Positions 42,887 to 52,239 of a stretch of DNA of 64,000 nucleotides are shown here, piece after piece (within the stretch, counting starts at the first letter, position 1; each line of letters opens with the position of its first letter). The stretch covers positions 1,272,078 to 1,336,077 of the forward strand of contig NZ_CP031376.1 of the NCBI RefSeq assembly GCF_003363775.1, in the 5' to 3' direction. The notes beneath the pieces are model-generated. The model was not told the origin of the DNA. It was given only the letters and a program-made list of their open reading frames with translations, and did no database searches. The DNA comes from Spiroplasma alleghenense. Lineage in GTDB: Bacteria > Bacillota_I > Bacilli_A > Mycoplasmatales > Mycoplasmataceae. A program made the translations under genes and the position numbers.

Positions 42887-43969
42887 ATGGAAAAACAAAC
42901 AAACAATAATCAAGCTCCAAGTAAATTGGAAGCGAGGTTTAAAAGAAAAAAAGATAAGTGACTAAAGAATTTGAGATGTTCACTATCTTTATTAGAACCC
43001 GAGGATTGCAACGATATTGTCAATTCTTATAATGAGAAAATTAGTGTTGAACTAGCTGAGGGAAGTGTCATAGAGGACATCTTAGAATCAATGGAGTCGA
43101 TTGAAACAATTCGCAATAATGTTTATGCTGAATTTGGAATAGATCCTCAGAAAAAAGTTGTAAATAAATCAGAAAAAAGTATTGGTAAATCATTTACTGC
43201 TTGAATTCTAAACATCTTTGTTGTATTTTTTGGAATTGGATTGCCAATGATATTAGCATTAACATTCTTCATTGCAGCAATTGCAACGATAGTAGCTATC
43301 GTCCCTTTCATAGTTTTTATGTTTATAAACTATGACTTTATAAAAGTGCTTCCTGTGGTAATTGCGGGGATTGGAATTCTACCATTAATGACAATTCTAT
43401 CTTGATACATCATGATAGGGCTTTATAAACTAGGGACAAACGGAACAAACGGATTCTTGTTCTTGGCTGGTAGTGATAAAAGAGTTAAATCAAAAGTGAA
43501 AAAAATTAATGTTTTTTCAAGAGTTGTTTTAATTATCACAGTTATAGTTTTTTCAGCAGCAGCTACATCAGGAACGATCGCAACTTTTGTTGGGCAAAAT
43601 TCTTTTGGTAATTCTTTGATTCATCAAAGATATTTTTACGAAACAGGCGCTACTTTAAATGTTGAAGATAAAAACTTAACCCATGAAAAAGAATTTAATT
43701 ATTTTGATTTTAAACTTGTTGGATTCCCTCATGGGAATGGATTCAACTTTGTAATTAATGATACTCGCCAAGAAGGAGATAATTCTGTAAAAGAAGTAAC
43801 TGCCACATTTAAGCATTTTTGAAGACAAGAAAATATTGGTGATTTAAATATTGAGCTTATTGAATCTGAAACTGGTACACCAAAATTTAGAATTGAATTA
43901 GACTACTTTAGTTGAACAATATTGGTTGCTTCTTTCGGAGAACCAACCCTTGAGGTGAATATTAGTTAG
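42887..43969 (+). CDS. DUF1700-type membrane protein
   Basis: 360 residues. The N-terminus (EARFKRKKDKWLKNLRCSLSLLEPEDCNDIVNSYNEKI) matches the short helical HAAS/DUF1700 module that usually pairs with PadR regulators; the middle has four membrane segments (AWILNIFVVFFGIGLPMILAL, AAIATIVAIVPFIVFMFI, VVIAGIGILPLMTILSWY, VVLIITVIVFSAAATSGT), and the last 130 residues are a beta-rich exposed domain. TGA Trp codons interrupt it three or more times. It is 14 bp upstream of the PadR gene, the reverse of the usual gene order. Confidence 0.75.
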
Positions 43970-43983
43970 GGAGGTAGTTATTT

Positions 43984-44292
43984 ATGGATACACAATTAAA
44001 AAAAGGTATTTTAGAATTAATTATTCTTAAACATCTGCGTGACAAAGATTGCTATGCTTATGAACTTAACAAGATTATTAACAAAGTGATCGAGATTAAT
44101 GAGTCAACATCCTATGCTATTCTAAAAAAAATGATTAACAAGGGTTACTGTGACTTTTATATGTCAGAATCAGACGGTAATTACCCTTCAAGAAAATATT
44201 ACAAAATTACCGATTTTGGTAAATTGGAACTTATTAAAAATATTGAAATTTGAAATGAATTTCAAGCTAATATTAATGAATTATTAAAATAG
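43984..44292 (+). CDS. PadR-family transcriptional regulator
   Basis: 102 residues, the short PadR form. QLKKGILELIILKHLRDKDCYAYELNKIINKV is the canonical N-terminal winged helix; STSYAILKKMINKGYCDFYM supplies the recognition helix and wing; SRKYYKITDFGKLEL completes the motif. It should dimerise and repress a membrane-protein operon, most likely its own, and is cotranscribed with the DUF1700 gene 14 bp upstream. One TGA Trp near the end. Confidence 0.88.
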
Positions 44293-44306
44293 AGCCCCTT
44301 TAAATT

Positions 44307-44341
44307 AAAAACCGCAGTTTGATAGCTAAACTGCGGTTTTT
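44307..44341. terminator. Bidirectional terminator, PadR gene and coiled-coil gene A
   Basis: AAAAACCGCAGTTT/AAACTGCGGTTTTT with a 7-nt loop, between converging genes. Confidence 0.85.
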
Positions 44342-44371
44342 AATTTATTATAAAAAAATAGAAATGGTATT

Positions 44372-44740
44372 TTAAAATGATTTTATTGGGCTATTATTAA
44401 GTATTATTTTTTTTAATTTTTCTATTTCTTGACTCTGAATTTGCAGTTCTTGATTTTGCATTTCTAATTTTTTGCTCTGAATTTCTATTTCTTTATTAAG
44501 AATAGTTATTTCTTTTTGAGCTTGCTCAATTTCAGCAGAACATTTTGACACCTTGAATTCGAACCCCTTAACTAGCTTGTGAGCTTCTTTATTATATCTC
44601 TGCTTTTCTGCAATTGAAAGGTTTAATTTCTCAAAAAGACTCATTATCGCAGTATTTGAATCACTGTCATTAGATAGTCAAATTTTAGGTTTGTTATCTT
44701 CTACACCAAATAAAATTAGTGCTTGCTTTGTAGTTTCCAT
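44372..44740 (-). CDS. Tandem coiled-coil protein, copy A
   Basis: 122 residues. The true start is the ATG at 44740 (METTKQALILFGVEDNKPKIW), 32 codons upstream of the internal MSLFEK; one TGA Trp hides it under the standard code. N-terminal half is globular and shared by all four copies; from about residue 66 it becomes a heptad-like coiled coil (EIEQAQKEITILNKEIEIQSKKLEMQNQELQIQSQEIEKL), longer here than in the other copies because an IQ-rich segment is repeated. No family was recognised. Ribosome site AAGGAGTAAATAA. Confidence 0.7.
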
Positions 44741-44813
44741 TTATTTACTCCTTACTACAAAATAAGTTCGTAAATAACTAGGCTGGTTGCTAGAGGTTTT
44801 TAAAATAAAAAAA

Positions 44814-44828
44814 CCGATTAGCTATCGG
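44814..44828 (-). terminator. Terminator of copy B overlapping its stop codon
   Basis: CCGAT-TAGCT-ATCGG, followed on the minus strand by T7. The TAA stop is in the loop. Confidence 0.7.
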
Positions 44829-45138
44829 CTTCTTGTGATGTTAATGATATATTGTTACGTATTAAAATTTTCTCTAGTTTTTCTATTTTTTTATGTAGAA
44901 TTGCCATTTCTTTTTGAGCTTGCTCAATTTCAGCAGAACATTTTGACACTTTGAATTCGAACCCCTTAACTAGCTTGTGAGCTTCTTTATTATATCTCTG
45001 CTTTTCTGCAATTGAAAGGTTTAATTTCTCAAAAAGACTCATTATCGCAGTATTTGAATCACTGTTATCAGATAGTCAAATCTTGGGTTTGTTATCTTCT
45101 ACACCAAATAAAATTAGTGCTTGCTTTGTAGTTTCCAT
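44818..45138 (-). CDS. Tandem coiled-coil protein, copy B
   Basis: 106 residues. Its first 77 residues differ from copy A only at the paired residues 24-25 (WLSDN here, WLSND in A and D); the tail is short: MAILHKKIEKLEKILIRNNISLTSQEADS. Its stop codon lies inside the terminator hairpin. Start at 45138, ribosome site AAGGAGTAAATAA. Confidence 0.7.
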
Positions 45139-45208
45139 TTATTTACTCCTTACTACAAAATAAGTTCGTAAATAACTAGGCTGGTTGCTAGAGGTTTTTA
45201 AAATAAAA

Positions 45209-45229
45209 AAACTGATTAGCTATCAGTTT
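45209..45229 (-). terminator. Terminator of copy C overlapping its stop codon
   Basis: AAACTGAT-TAGCT-ATCAGTTT. The CCG/CGG pairs of copy B are replaced by CTG/CAG, a compensatory change that keeps the stem. Confidence 0.7.
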
Positions 45230-45536
45230 CTTGTGATGTTAATGATATATTGTTATGTATTAAAATTTTCTTTAATTTTTCTATTTCTTTATGTAGAATT
45301 ACCATTTCTTTTTGAGCTTGCTCAATTTCAGCAGAACATTTTGACACCTTGAATTCGAACCCCTTAACTAGCTTGTGAGCTTCTTTATTATATCTCTGCT
45401 TTTCTGCAATTGAAAGGTTTAATTTCTCAAAAAGACTCATTATCGCAGTATTTGAATCACTGTTATCAGATAGTCAAATCTTGGGTTTGTTATCTTCTAC
45501 ACCAAATAAAATTAGTGCTTGCTTTGTAGTTTCCAT
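45216..45536 (-). CDS. Tandem coiled-coil protein, copy C
   Basis: 106 residues, the closest match to copy B in length and tail (MVILHKEIEKLKKILIHNNISLTSQETDS). It shares the WLSDN variant at residues 21-25 with B. Its stop codon is also inside the terminator hairpin. Confidence 0.7.
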
Positions 45537-45623
45537 TTATTTACTCCTTACTACAAAATAAGTTCGTAAATAAATGGTGGTAATTCTAGTAATTTTAAAA
45601 AACCAATGATTTAAAATAATATT

Positions 45624-45950
45624 TTAAGCTGATTTTATTGAATTGTTATTTATAATTATTTTTTTTAAGTTTTCTATTTCTTGATTTTGAATTTGTATTT
45701 TTTTATGTAGAATTGCCATTTCTTTTTGAGCTTGCTCAATTTCAGCAGAACATTTTGACACTTTGAATTCGAACCCCTTAACTAGCTTGTGAGCTTCTTT
45801 ATTATATCTCTGCTTTTCTGCAATTGAAAGGTTTAATTTCTCAAAAAGACTCATTATCGCAGTATTTGAATCACTGTCATTAGATAGTCAAATTTTAGGT
45901 TTGTTATTCTCTACACCAAATAAAATGAGTGCTTGCTTTGTAGTTTCCAT
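45624..45950 (-). CDS. Tandem coiled-coil protein, copy D
   Basis: 108 residues, first in the array by direction of transcription. N-terminus carries GVENNKPK instead of GVEDNKPK, and the tail MAILHKKIQIQNQEIENLKKIIINNNSIKSA resembles that of copy A. The gene is preceded by AAGGAGTGAAAAATG. Sequence mosaicism (A and D alike in one part, B and C in another) suggests gene conversion within the array. Confidence 0.7.
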
Positions 45951-46068
45951 TTTTCACTCCTTACTACAAAATAAGTTCGTAAATAAATAGGTTGGTTGCT
46001 AGAGGTTTTTAAAATAAAAAATCAACCAAGTTTTAAGACCAAGGTTGAATTTAATATTATATAAAATT

Positions 46069-47010
46069 TTAAATATTGAAATCTTTTCTAATAAATAAAG
46101 CATTTGTACCGATTACAATTCCAGTAGCAGTTCCAAGAAGAATCACTGGGGCAAAAATACTAAGTCACAACTCTGCTTTATTATGTAGTGTGTGCTGAAT
46201 TATATAGGTTCTTTCACCCTTTACAATAATTTGTTCTGCCAACGGATCTTGTATTCAATAGTCAAAGTTTAAAGGATTAACTAGTAATGATTGAATCGAA
46301 TAATATTTAACATAACTCATTCATTTCGGAGTAAGATCGTTTCCCAAATCACTTATTAAAGTTATTATTCAAGTAACTAAAATATATAAAGCAATTAATG
46401 AAATCACTATAAAAGGCAAGGGCCCTTTTTCTGCTAAATAAAATACTACAAGACTTACTAGTGCTGCCATAAAAGTTATAAATATAAAGAATTGTACCCC
46501 ATATAATAATACATTCCCAAAATATTGGTTTGCATCTACACTTATTGCAGAAACAATTAAAATAACTAAGAAGTTAGGAATAAAAATTATAAAAACAGAG
46601 AAAATAATAAACATGAATTTTGAGTAAAAAATTTGGGTTCTTGATACAGCACTGGTCATTCAAATATTAATTTGACCTCCATTAATTTCTTTTGAAAATA
46701 TCCTTCCAGCCATGGTCATTAAGACAATTATAAAGAAGACAATTCCTGGTGCTCCAAACAAGGCAAAGTTTAACATTTGAGAAACCGTTGGTTTTAATCC
46801 TCCATAAGTTGAGTTTCCGATTTGGCGCTCAATTTGAGTTGGACGAATAAAAGCTGAGGTCATATTTTTATCAAAGGGAACTAAAACGGCAGTCATTAAG
46901 GATACTGCAATAAAAAGTCAGAATAGGCTGAAAAATAAAATTATTTTTCAATTTACTTTTAAGTGGGCCATAACAATTTTGTTATTTCCCGCAAAAATAT
47001 TATCTTTCAT
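46069..47010 (-). CDS. ABC transporter permease, cassette 1
   Basis: 313 residues, ABC-2-like with about six membrane spans. First span LFFSLFWLFIAVSLMTAVL (residues 27-45), then an extracytoplasmic loop, IVFFIIVLMTMAGRIFSKEINGGQINIWMTSAVSRTQIFYSKF (the cytoplasmic coupling region), and further spans including FIIFIPNFLVILIVSAI and LPFIVISLIALYILVTW. C-terminus KDFNI. Start ATG overlaps the ATPase stop by 1 nt (TAATG). Together with the ATPase it forms an exporter, substrate unknown. TGA Trp codons are used throughout. Confidence 0.82.
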
Positions 47011-47714
47011 TATAATACTGTCTCCTTTGCAAATAAAGTTTTAAACTTCTCTTGAATTTGATTAATATCTTTATTAACCACTTTAAATTCTTCAATCAAC
47101 TTTCCATCTTTAATAAAAGCAACTTTATTACATAACTTGGCAACTTCTTCAAAAATGTGAGAACAAATAATAATTGTAGTTTTATATTCATCTTTTAGTT
47201 TGAACATTAATTCGTTAAATTGTTCTTGCATAACTGGATCTAAACCCGATGTTGGTTCATCTAACACTAGGAATTTTGGTTTGCTCATTGTTGCAGCAAT
47301 TAAAGCAATTTTTTGCTTCATTCCTTTTGACATTTTTTTAATTTTTCTAGTGACATCTATTTCAAAGTGTTTAATTAGTTTTTCAACAAATTCTCATTCA
47401 ACGCCCTTTTTTAGACTAGCAACTAGCTTAAGGTACTCAATGCCCTTCATAGTTTCATACAAAACAATTTCTCCTGAAACATAACCAGTAAATTCCATAA
47501 CGGCTTTTGAATTTTTTTGGGGATTAATTTCATTAATCAAGATTTCCCCTTCATCAGATTTAATAAATCCCAACAATTGACGAATTAAGGTGGTTTTACC
47601 AGCTCCATTAGGACCAATTATTCCATATACTTCTCCATCATTAACTTCAAAGTTGATATTAAAATTTCCGACGTTATTTTTATATATCTTTGAAATGTCG
47701 TTTACTTTAACCAT
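47010..47714 (-). CDS. ABC transporter ATPase, cassette 1
   Basis: 234 residues. Walker A GPNGAGKTTLIRQ near residue 34, Q-loop region GYVSGEIVLYE, signature MSKGMKQKIAL (a variant of LSGGQ), Walker B FLVLDEPTSGLDP and the switch His in IIICSHIFEE are all present. It powers the permease 1 nt downstream. One TGA Trp after KKGVE. Signature SKGMKQK is typical of antibiotic/bacteriocin-type or natA-like exporters. Confidence 0.92.
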
Positions 47715-47836
47715 ATATTTTTACCTCCTAAATTAATAATATTTAAATAATATCACACCTTTGTATTTATAAAATAATTATTATCGGTCTCTACTTTTTA
47801 TAAAATATTATGATAATTAATTTTAATTAATAAAAA

Positions 47837-47861
47837 ACTTCAAACCTGAAAGATTTGAAGT
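47837..47861 (-). terminator. Terminator of exporter cassette 2
   Basis: ACTTCAAA-9 nt-TTTGAAGT, followed by T-rich sequence on the minus strand, 10 bp past the permease stop. Confidence 0.75.
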
Positions 47862-47870
47862 AAATAGGTA

Positions 47871-48812
47871 TTAAATATTAAAGTCTTTTCTGACAAATAA
47901 GGCATTTGTACCAATTACAGTACCAACGGTTATCCCAATTGTTATGATTGGAGCAACAATACTGAACCATAGTTCAGGTTTATAGTGTACTCCATGGTTT
48001 ATTGTATAAGTGTATTGATCTTTCACAATAATTTCGGTTAAAGATTCGTCATACTTGAAAAGAGAAAAATTTAACGGATTAGCAATTAATGATTGCAATG
48101 AAAAGTATTTAACATAAGACATTCAAGTTTTTTCATAACCCTCAAGGGCACCATCAACTAAAGTTATAACTCAAGTAACTAAAATATAAAGAGCAATTAA
48201 AGAAACAATAATGAAGGGCAATGGTCCTTTATCAGCTAATGAAAAAACTATAAAAGTAACCACCGCAGATATAAAAACTAAGAATATAAAGAACTGAACC
48301 CCATATAATATTACACTTGAAAAGTATTTACTTGCATCGTTTGTAGTTGCAGAAATAATTAATAAAAATAAGAAGTTTGGTGCAAAAATTATGAAAACAG
48401 AGAAAATAATGAACATAAATTTTGAGTAAAAAATTTGGGTTCTTGATACAGCACTGGTCATTCAAATATTGATTTGACCTCCATTTATTTCTTTTGAAAA
48501 AACTCTTCCATTTAAAGTCATTAAGACAATTATAAAGAAGATAATTCCTGGTGCTCCGAAAGTTGCAAAATTTAACATTTGAGAAACTACCGGTTTTGTT
48601 GTACCTCATGACCCATTGGCAGTTTCTCTTAAAATTTGAGTGGGACCAATGTAAGCAAATTTCATGTTTTCATCAAATGGTTGTAAGACGTTGATCATTA
48701 AAGACATTCCTACTAAAAATCAAAATATAGCGAAAAATAAAATTATTTTTCAGTGGATTCTTAAATGAGTCATAACAATTTTGTTGTTTTCAGAAAAAAT
48801 ATTTTTCTTCAT
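47871..48812 (-). CDS. ABC transporter permease, cassette 2
   Basis: 313 residues, same length and layout as the cassette 1 permease. The segment RIFSKEINGGQINIWMTSAVSRTQIFYSKFMFIIFSVFIIF is essentially shared, while the extracytoplasmic loop and C-terminal third (DQYTYTINHGVHYKPELWFSIVAPIITIGI) diverge. That pattern fits duplication followed by divergence of the exposed regions. The start overlaps the ATPase stop by 1 nt. Confidence 0.82.
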
Positions 48813-49516
48813 TATAGCACTACCTCCTTTGCAAATAGAGTTTTAAATTTCTCTTGAATTTGATTAATATCTTTATTAACCACTTTAAATTCCTCGATAA
48901 GTTTACCGTCCTTAATAAATGCAACTTTATTACATAGTTTGGCTACTTCTTCAAAGATATGTGAACAAATAATAATTGTAGTTTTATATTCATCTTTTAG
49001 TTTGAACATTAATTCGTTAAACTGTTCTTGCATAACTGGATCTAAACCCGATGTTGGTTCATCTAAAACTAGAAACTTTGGCTTATTCATTGTTGCAGCA
49101 ATTAAAGCAATTTTTTGTTTCATTCCCTTTGACATTTTTTTAATTTTTCTAGTAACATCTATTTCAAAGTGTTTAATTAGTTTTTCAACAAATTCTCATT
49201 CAACACCCTTTTTTAGACTAGCAACAAGTTTAAGGTACTCAATACCCTTCATAGTTTCATACAAAACAATTTCTCCTGAAACATAACCAGTAAATTCCAT
49301 AACAGCTTTTGAATTTTTCTGGGGATTAATTTCATTAATCAGTATTTCGCCTTCATCGGACTTAATAAATCCCAGCAATTGACGAATTAAGGTGGTTTTA
49401 CCAGCTCCGTTAGGACCAATTATTCCATAAATTTCCCCATCATTAACTTCAAAATTAATATTAAAATTTCCGACGTTATTTTTATATTTTTTTGAAACTT
49501 CGTTTATCTTAACCAT
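48812..49516 (-). CDS. ABC transporter ATPase, cassette 2
   Basis: 234 residues. Almost identical to the cassette 1 ATPase: the Walker A, MSKGMKQK and Walker B motifs are the same, and visible changes are few (VNEVSKKYKNN versus VNDISKIYKNN; KEVVL versus KETVL at the end). The strong conservation of the ATPase against more divergent permeases implies recent duplication or conversion of the ATPase. Confidence 0.92.
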
Positions 49517-49682
49517 ATATTTTTTCCTCCTAAATTAACAATATTTAAATGATATCACACTTTTATGTTTATAAAATAATTATTAAAACTATTTACTTTT
49601 CAACCAATCGTGTGATAATAATCCTGAATTAAATTGAAAAATAGCACTTAAGAAATCAAAATAATTCCTATTTTAATTAGGT

Positions 49683-49711
49683 TTGGCATTTTCAATTGAG
49701 ATTAATAATAC
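49683..49711 (+). promoter_or_regulatory. Candidate promoter of the giant lipoprotein gene
   Basis: TTGGCA (49683-49688), 17-bp spacer, TAATAC (49706-49711), 77 bp before the start codon. The rest of 49517-49788 shows no other feature. Confidence 0.5.
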
Positions 49712-49788
49712 AAAGAGATTTAAAGGCAAAAACTATATTTTACTAATTAATAATTTAATAATTTTCATTTAAAGAAAGGAAATAAAAA

Positions 49789-52239
49789 ATGAGAAAATTA
49801 TTGGCTATATTAGCTTCTCTAGGTATTTCGACGGCATCTGTTACAACTTTGGTTTCGTGTCAAAAGCCCGAGGAAAAAGAAAACAAGGTTTCCTATGAAG
49901 GAAAAATTTATAACAGTAAGGAAGAAGTTTTAAATCAAGTAAGAAATGAAGCGGAAATTTACCAAGACACTCAAAGCGAATTTTCAAGCTACAAGGGAGA
50001 AATATTTAATAGCCTTGATTATGAAAAAATGTATGAAAAGATTTTAAGCGATTACACAATTACCGAGAGGGAAACTTTGAAAAATATTAATAATACAACT
50101 ACATTGGGTGACAATCAAATAATCTCTTTTTTACCAGAAGGAAACGATGGAGAGATTGTAAAAGTTTATCGTGATGCTAACGGATACGCATTAACAGATC
50201 AAAAGCAGGCTATTAATAGTTATTTAGCAGGAACAAAATGATATTATTCTGAAGGAAAAGACCAGAGGTCTTATGTTTTTGAACACCAACACCAGATTGA
50301 AAATTTTTTATTTAATAAACATTTAAGTTTTTTGAAAAAGGGAGAAAAGACGACTTGTTACGACATTAACTCATTTAGTTGCGAATCAAAAGAATCTACC
50401 ATCGACCACATCAGAAGAAACACCCATCTTGAATATAGCCTGGGTTCTTATAAATGAAACAGTTCAAATATTCCAAATCTAGACGAAATGCCTAATTATT
50501 TAATAGAAAAATATATCAATTCTTTTACAAGAAAATCAAATAACTATTTGAACACATATGCTTTGAATATTAATTCGAATTTTGATAATTTTTTTGGGGA
50601 CAGAATAATTGAAACCGATCTTTCAGAATCATCATTCAAGTCTTCTCTTGGTGATTGAAAGGTTGTGAACAGAAATTCTATTAACCCGTTATTATGACAA
50701 TCAATGATTATTAGTAAATTTTTTAACTTAATTTTAGAAAATTTTAAGGATGTCAAGGATTCGAAATGAACAGTATTGGGAGATATATTTGATAATGATA
50801 AAGAGAAGTACGAAAAATTTAAAAATTGCTTTAATGAGGTTTCAAGTCTTCAAATTGGCCTAGATGATTTTGATTTCGGTTTTAGTATAGAAGAGTCAGA
50901 AGCCAAGCTTTCTCAAATAAACAATCTTGACTCAAAAATAAAATCTCTAATTTTTATAAAAAAGCTTTCAGATGAAGTAGCAATTTCCTATAATGAGGGG
51001 AACGAAGAAAATTTGGAAATTTTTGATAAAGAAGTTTCAAAAATTATAGGCAAAATTTTCACAAAAGGAATGCAAGCAGAAGACGCAGAAAAATTCTTAA
51101 GTTTAACAAAAAATAATAATTTTTTTAACCAAGACTTTGTAAATTTGGTTTTAAAATCTACATCAATAAGTGAAAAAAATTCTAATTCAAAAAATTTAGA
51201 AATATATGTTAGAAATTTAAATAACGTTGTGGAAAAATTGGCTGGGGTTGTTAATATTGTTGGCGAGGTGACATCTCAACCAGAAATTAAACTTTTTTCA
51301 AAAATTTGAGGTATTGCAAACTCGTTATCTCCGTTTGAAAATAAACTATTACAACTTGACTTAGGAAATGGTCAATTCCTATTTTTTAGTACAAATGATT
51401 GAAAGGTACCTTTATTTAACGTATCTTTAAACAATACCAAACCTTCAAAATACTTGAGTTCAGTTCAAGTAATAAATAACGATAGGATCAGAATGCCAAA
51501 AGGTGGTTACTTTTTTTTGAACAGTCTATACAAAAATAGAGAAGAAGCAATTTTAGCGCTAAAAAAATATATTATTAAATTTCCTTGAAAATTTAAAGAA
51601 GTTGGACTATTACTGGATAATAATTTTGAAAAATTCCCAGAGAGGATTATAGAAAATAAAGGTAGAGAATATTTAAAGGGAGAATTAGAAAAGTATGCTT
51701 TAGATATTTTTAATTATAGTTACGCAGGAAATGCTTCACAAGAATTCACAGATGGATTTGGAAATAAATTTGCAACAAAAAAAGCTGCAATTGATAGCAT
51801 GGAAAAATATTTAAAAAGTAAAATATTTAAATATATATATGTACCTTATAATAAATATCTTTCATATAAATATTATCCAACAAAATTAACTCTCTACTCT
51901 GAAAATAAAGATTATATTGATAATGTTCTCGCAGCTTCAAAAGATGTATTAAGTACCGATTTAATAAAGAACCCATATTTTGACAAATTGGACACAAACA
52001 TAAACTTGAAATCCAATTTTTACCAACTGTACTTTAAAGGTAATCTATATAATTTCAAAACTCGTAAAGACGCACAATACTTTGTTATAAATAATTCCGA
52101 TATTACAAAGGGTATTTACAATACCGAAGGTAACTTTATATTCTATAAAGGTCAGATATTTAAGGATATAAAAGCTTTAGAGAAAGAAGTTTATAGAAAA
52201 ATCAAAAAAGTAAGTGAGGGCTTTAATAATGAAAAATAA
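49789..52239 (+). CDS. Giant lipoprotein, unknown function
   Basis: 816 residues with lipobox TLVSC after a signal (MRKLLAILASLGISTASVTT). Very polar and Asn/Lys-rich; a helical region around IEESEAKLSQINNLDSKIKSLIF; no catalytic motif. Short recurring units of the type Tyr-x-Gly-Lys-x-Tyr-x-Ser-Lys-x-Glu occur at the N-terminus (SYEGKIYNSKEEV), near residue 575 (YFFLNSLYKNREEA), near 650 (GFGNKFATKKAA) and twice at the end (YFKGNLYNFKTRKDA; FYKGQIFKDIKA). Many TGA Trp codons. It overlaps the next gene by 11 nt. Plausibly an adhesin or scaffold at the surface, by inference only. Confidence 0.72.

Larger units (their letters stand above)
44372..45986 (-). repeat. Four-unit tandem array of coiled-coil genes
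   Basis: Start codons lie at 44740, 45138, 45536 and 45950, spaced 398, 398 and 414 bp. Coding 5' halves and the leader (ACTACAAAATAAGTTCGTAAATA region) are almost identical; differences concentrate in the coiled-coil tails. Confidence 0.85.

Noticed and set aside
44555..44590. tRNA-like TTCGAA arm in the coiled-coil array (also in the other three copies)
   Set aside because: GGGGTTCGAATTC resembles a T-arm but it encodes VKGFEFKV in all four genes, and no acceptor or anticodon stems surround it.
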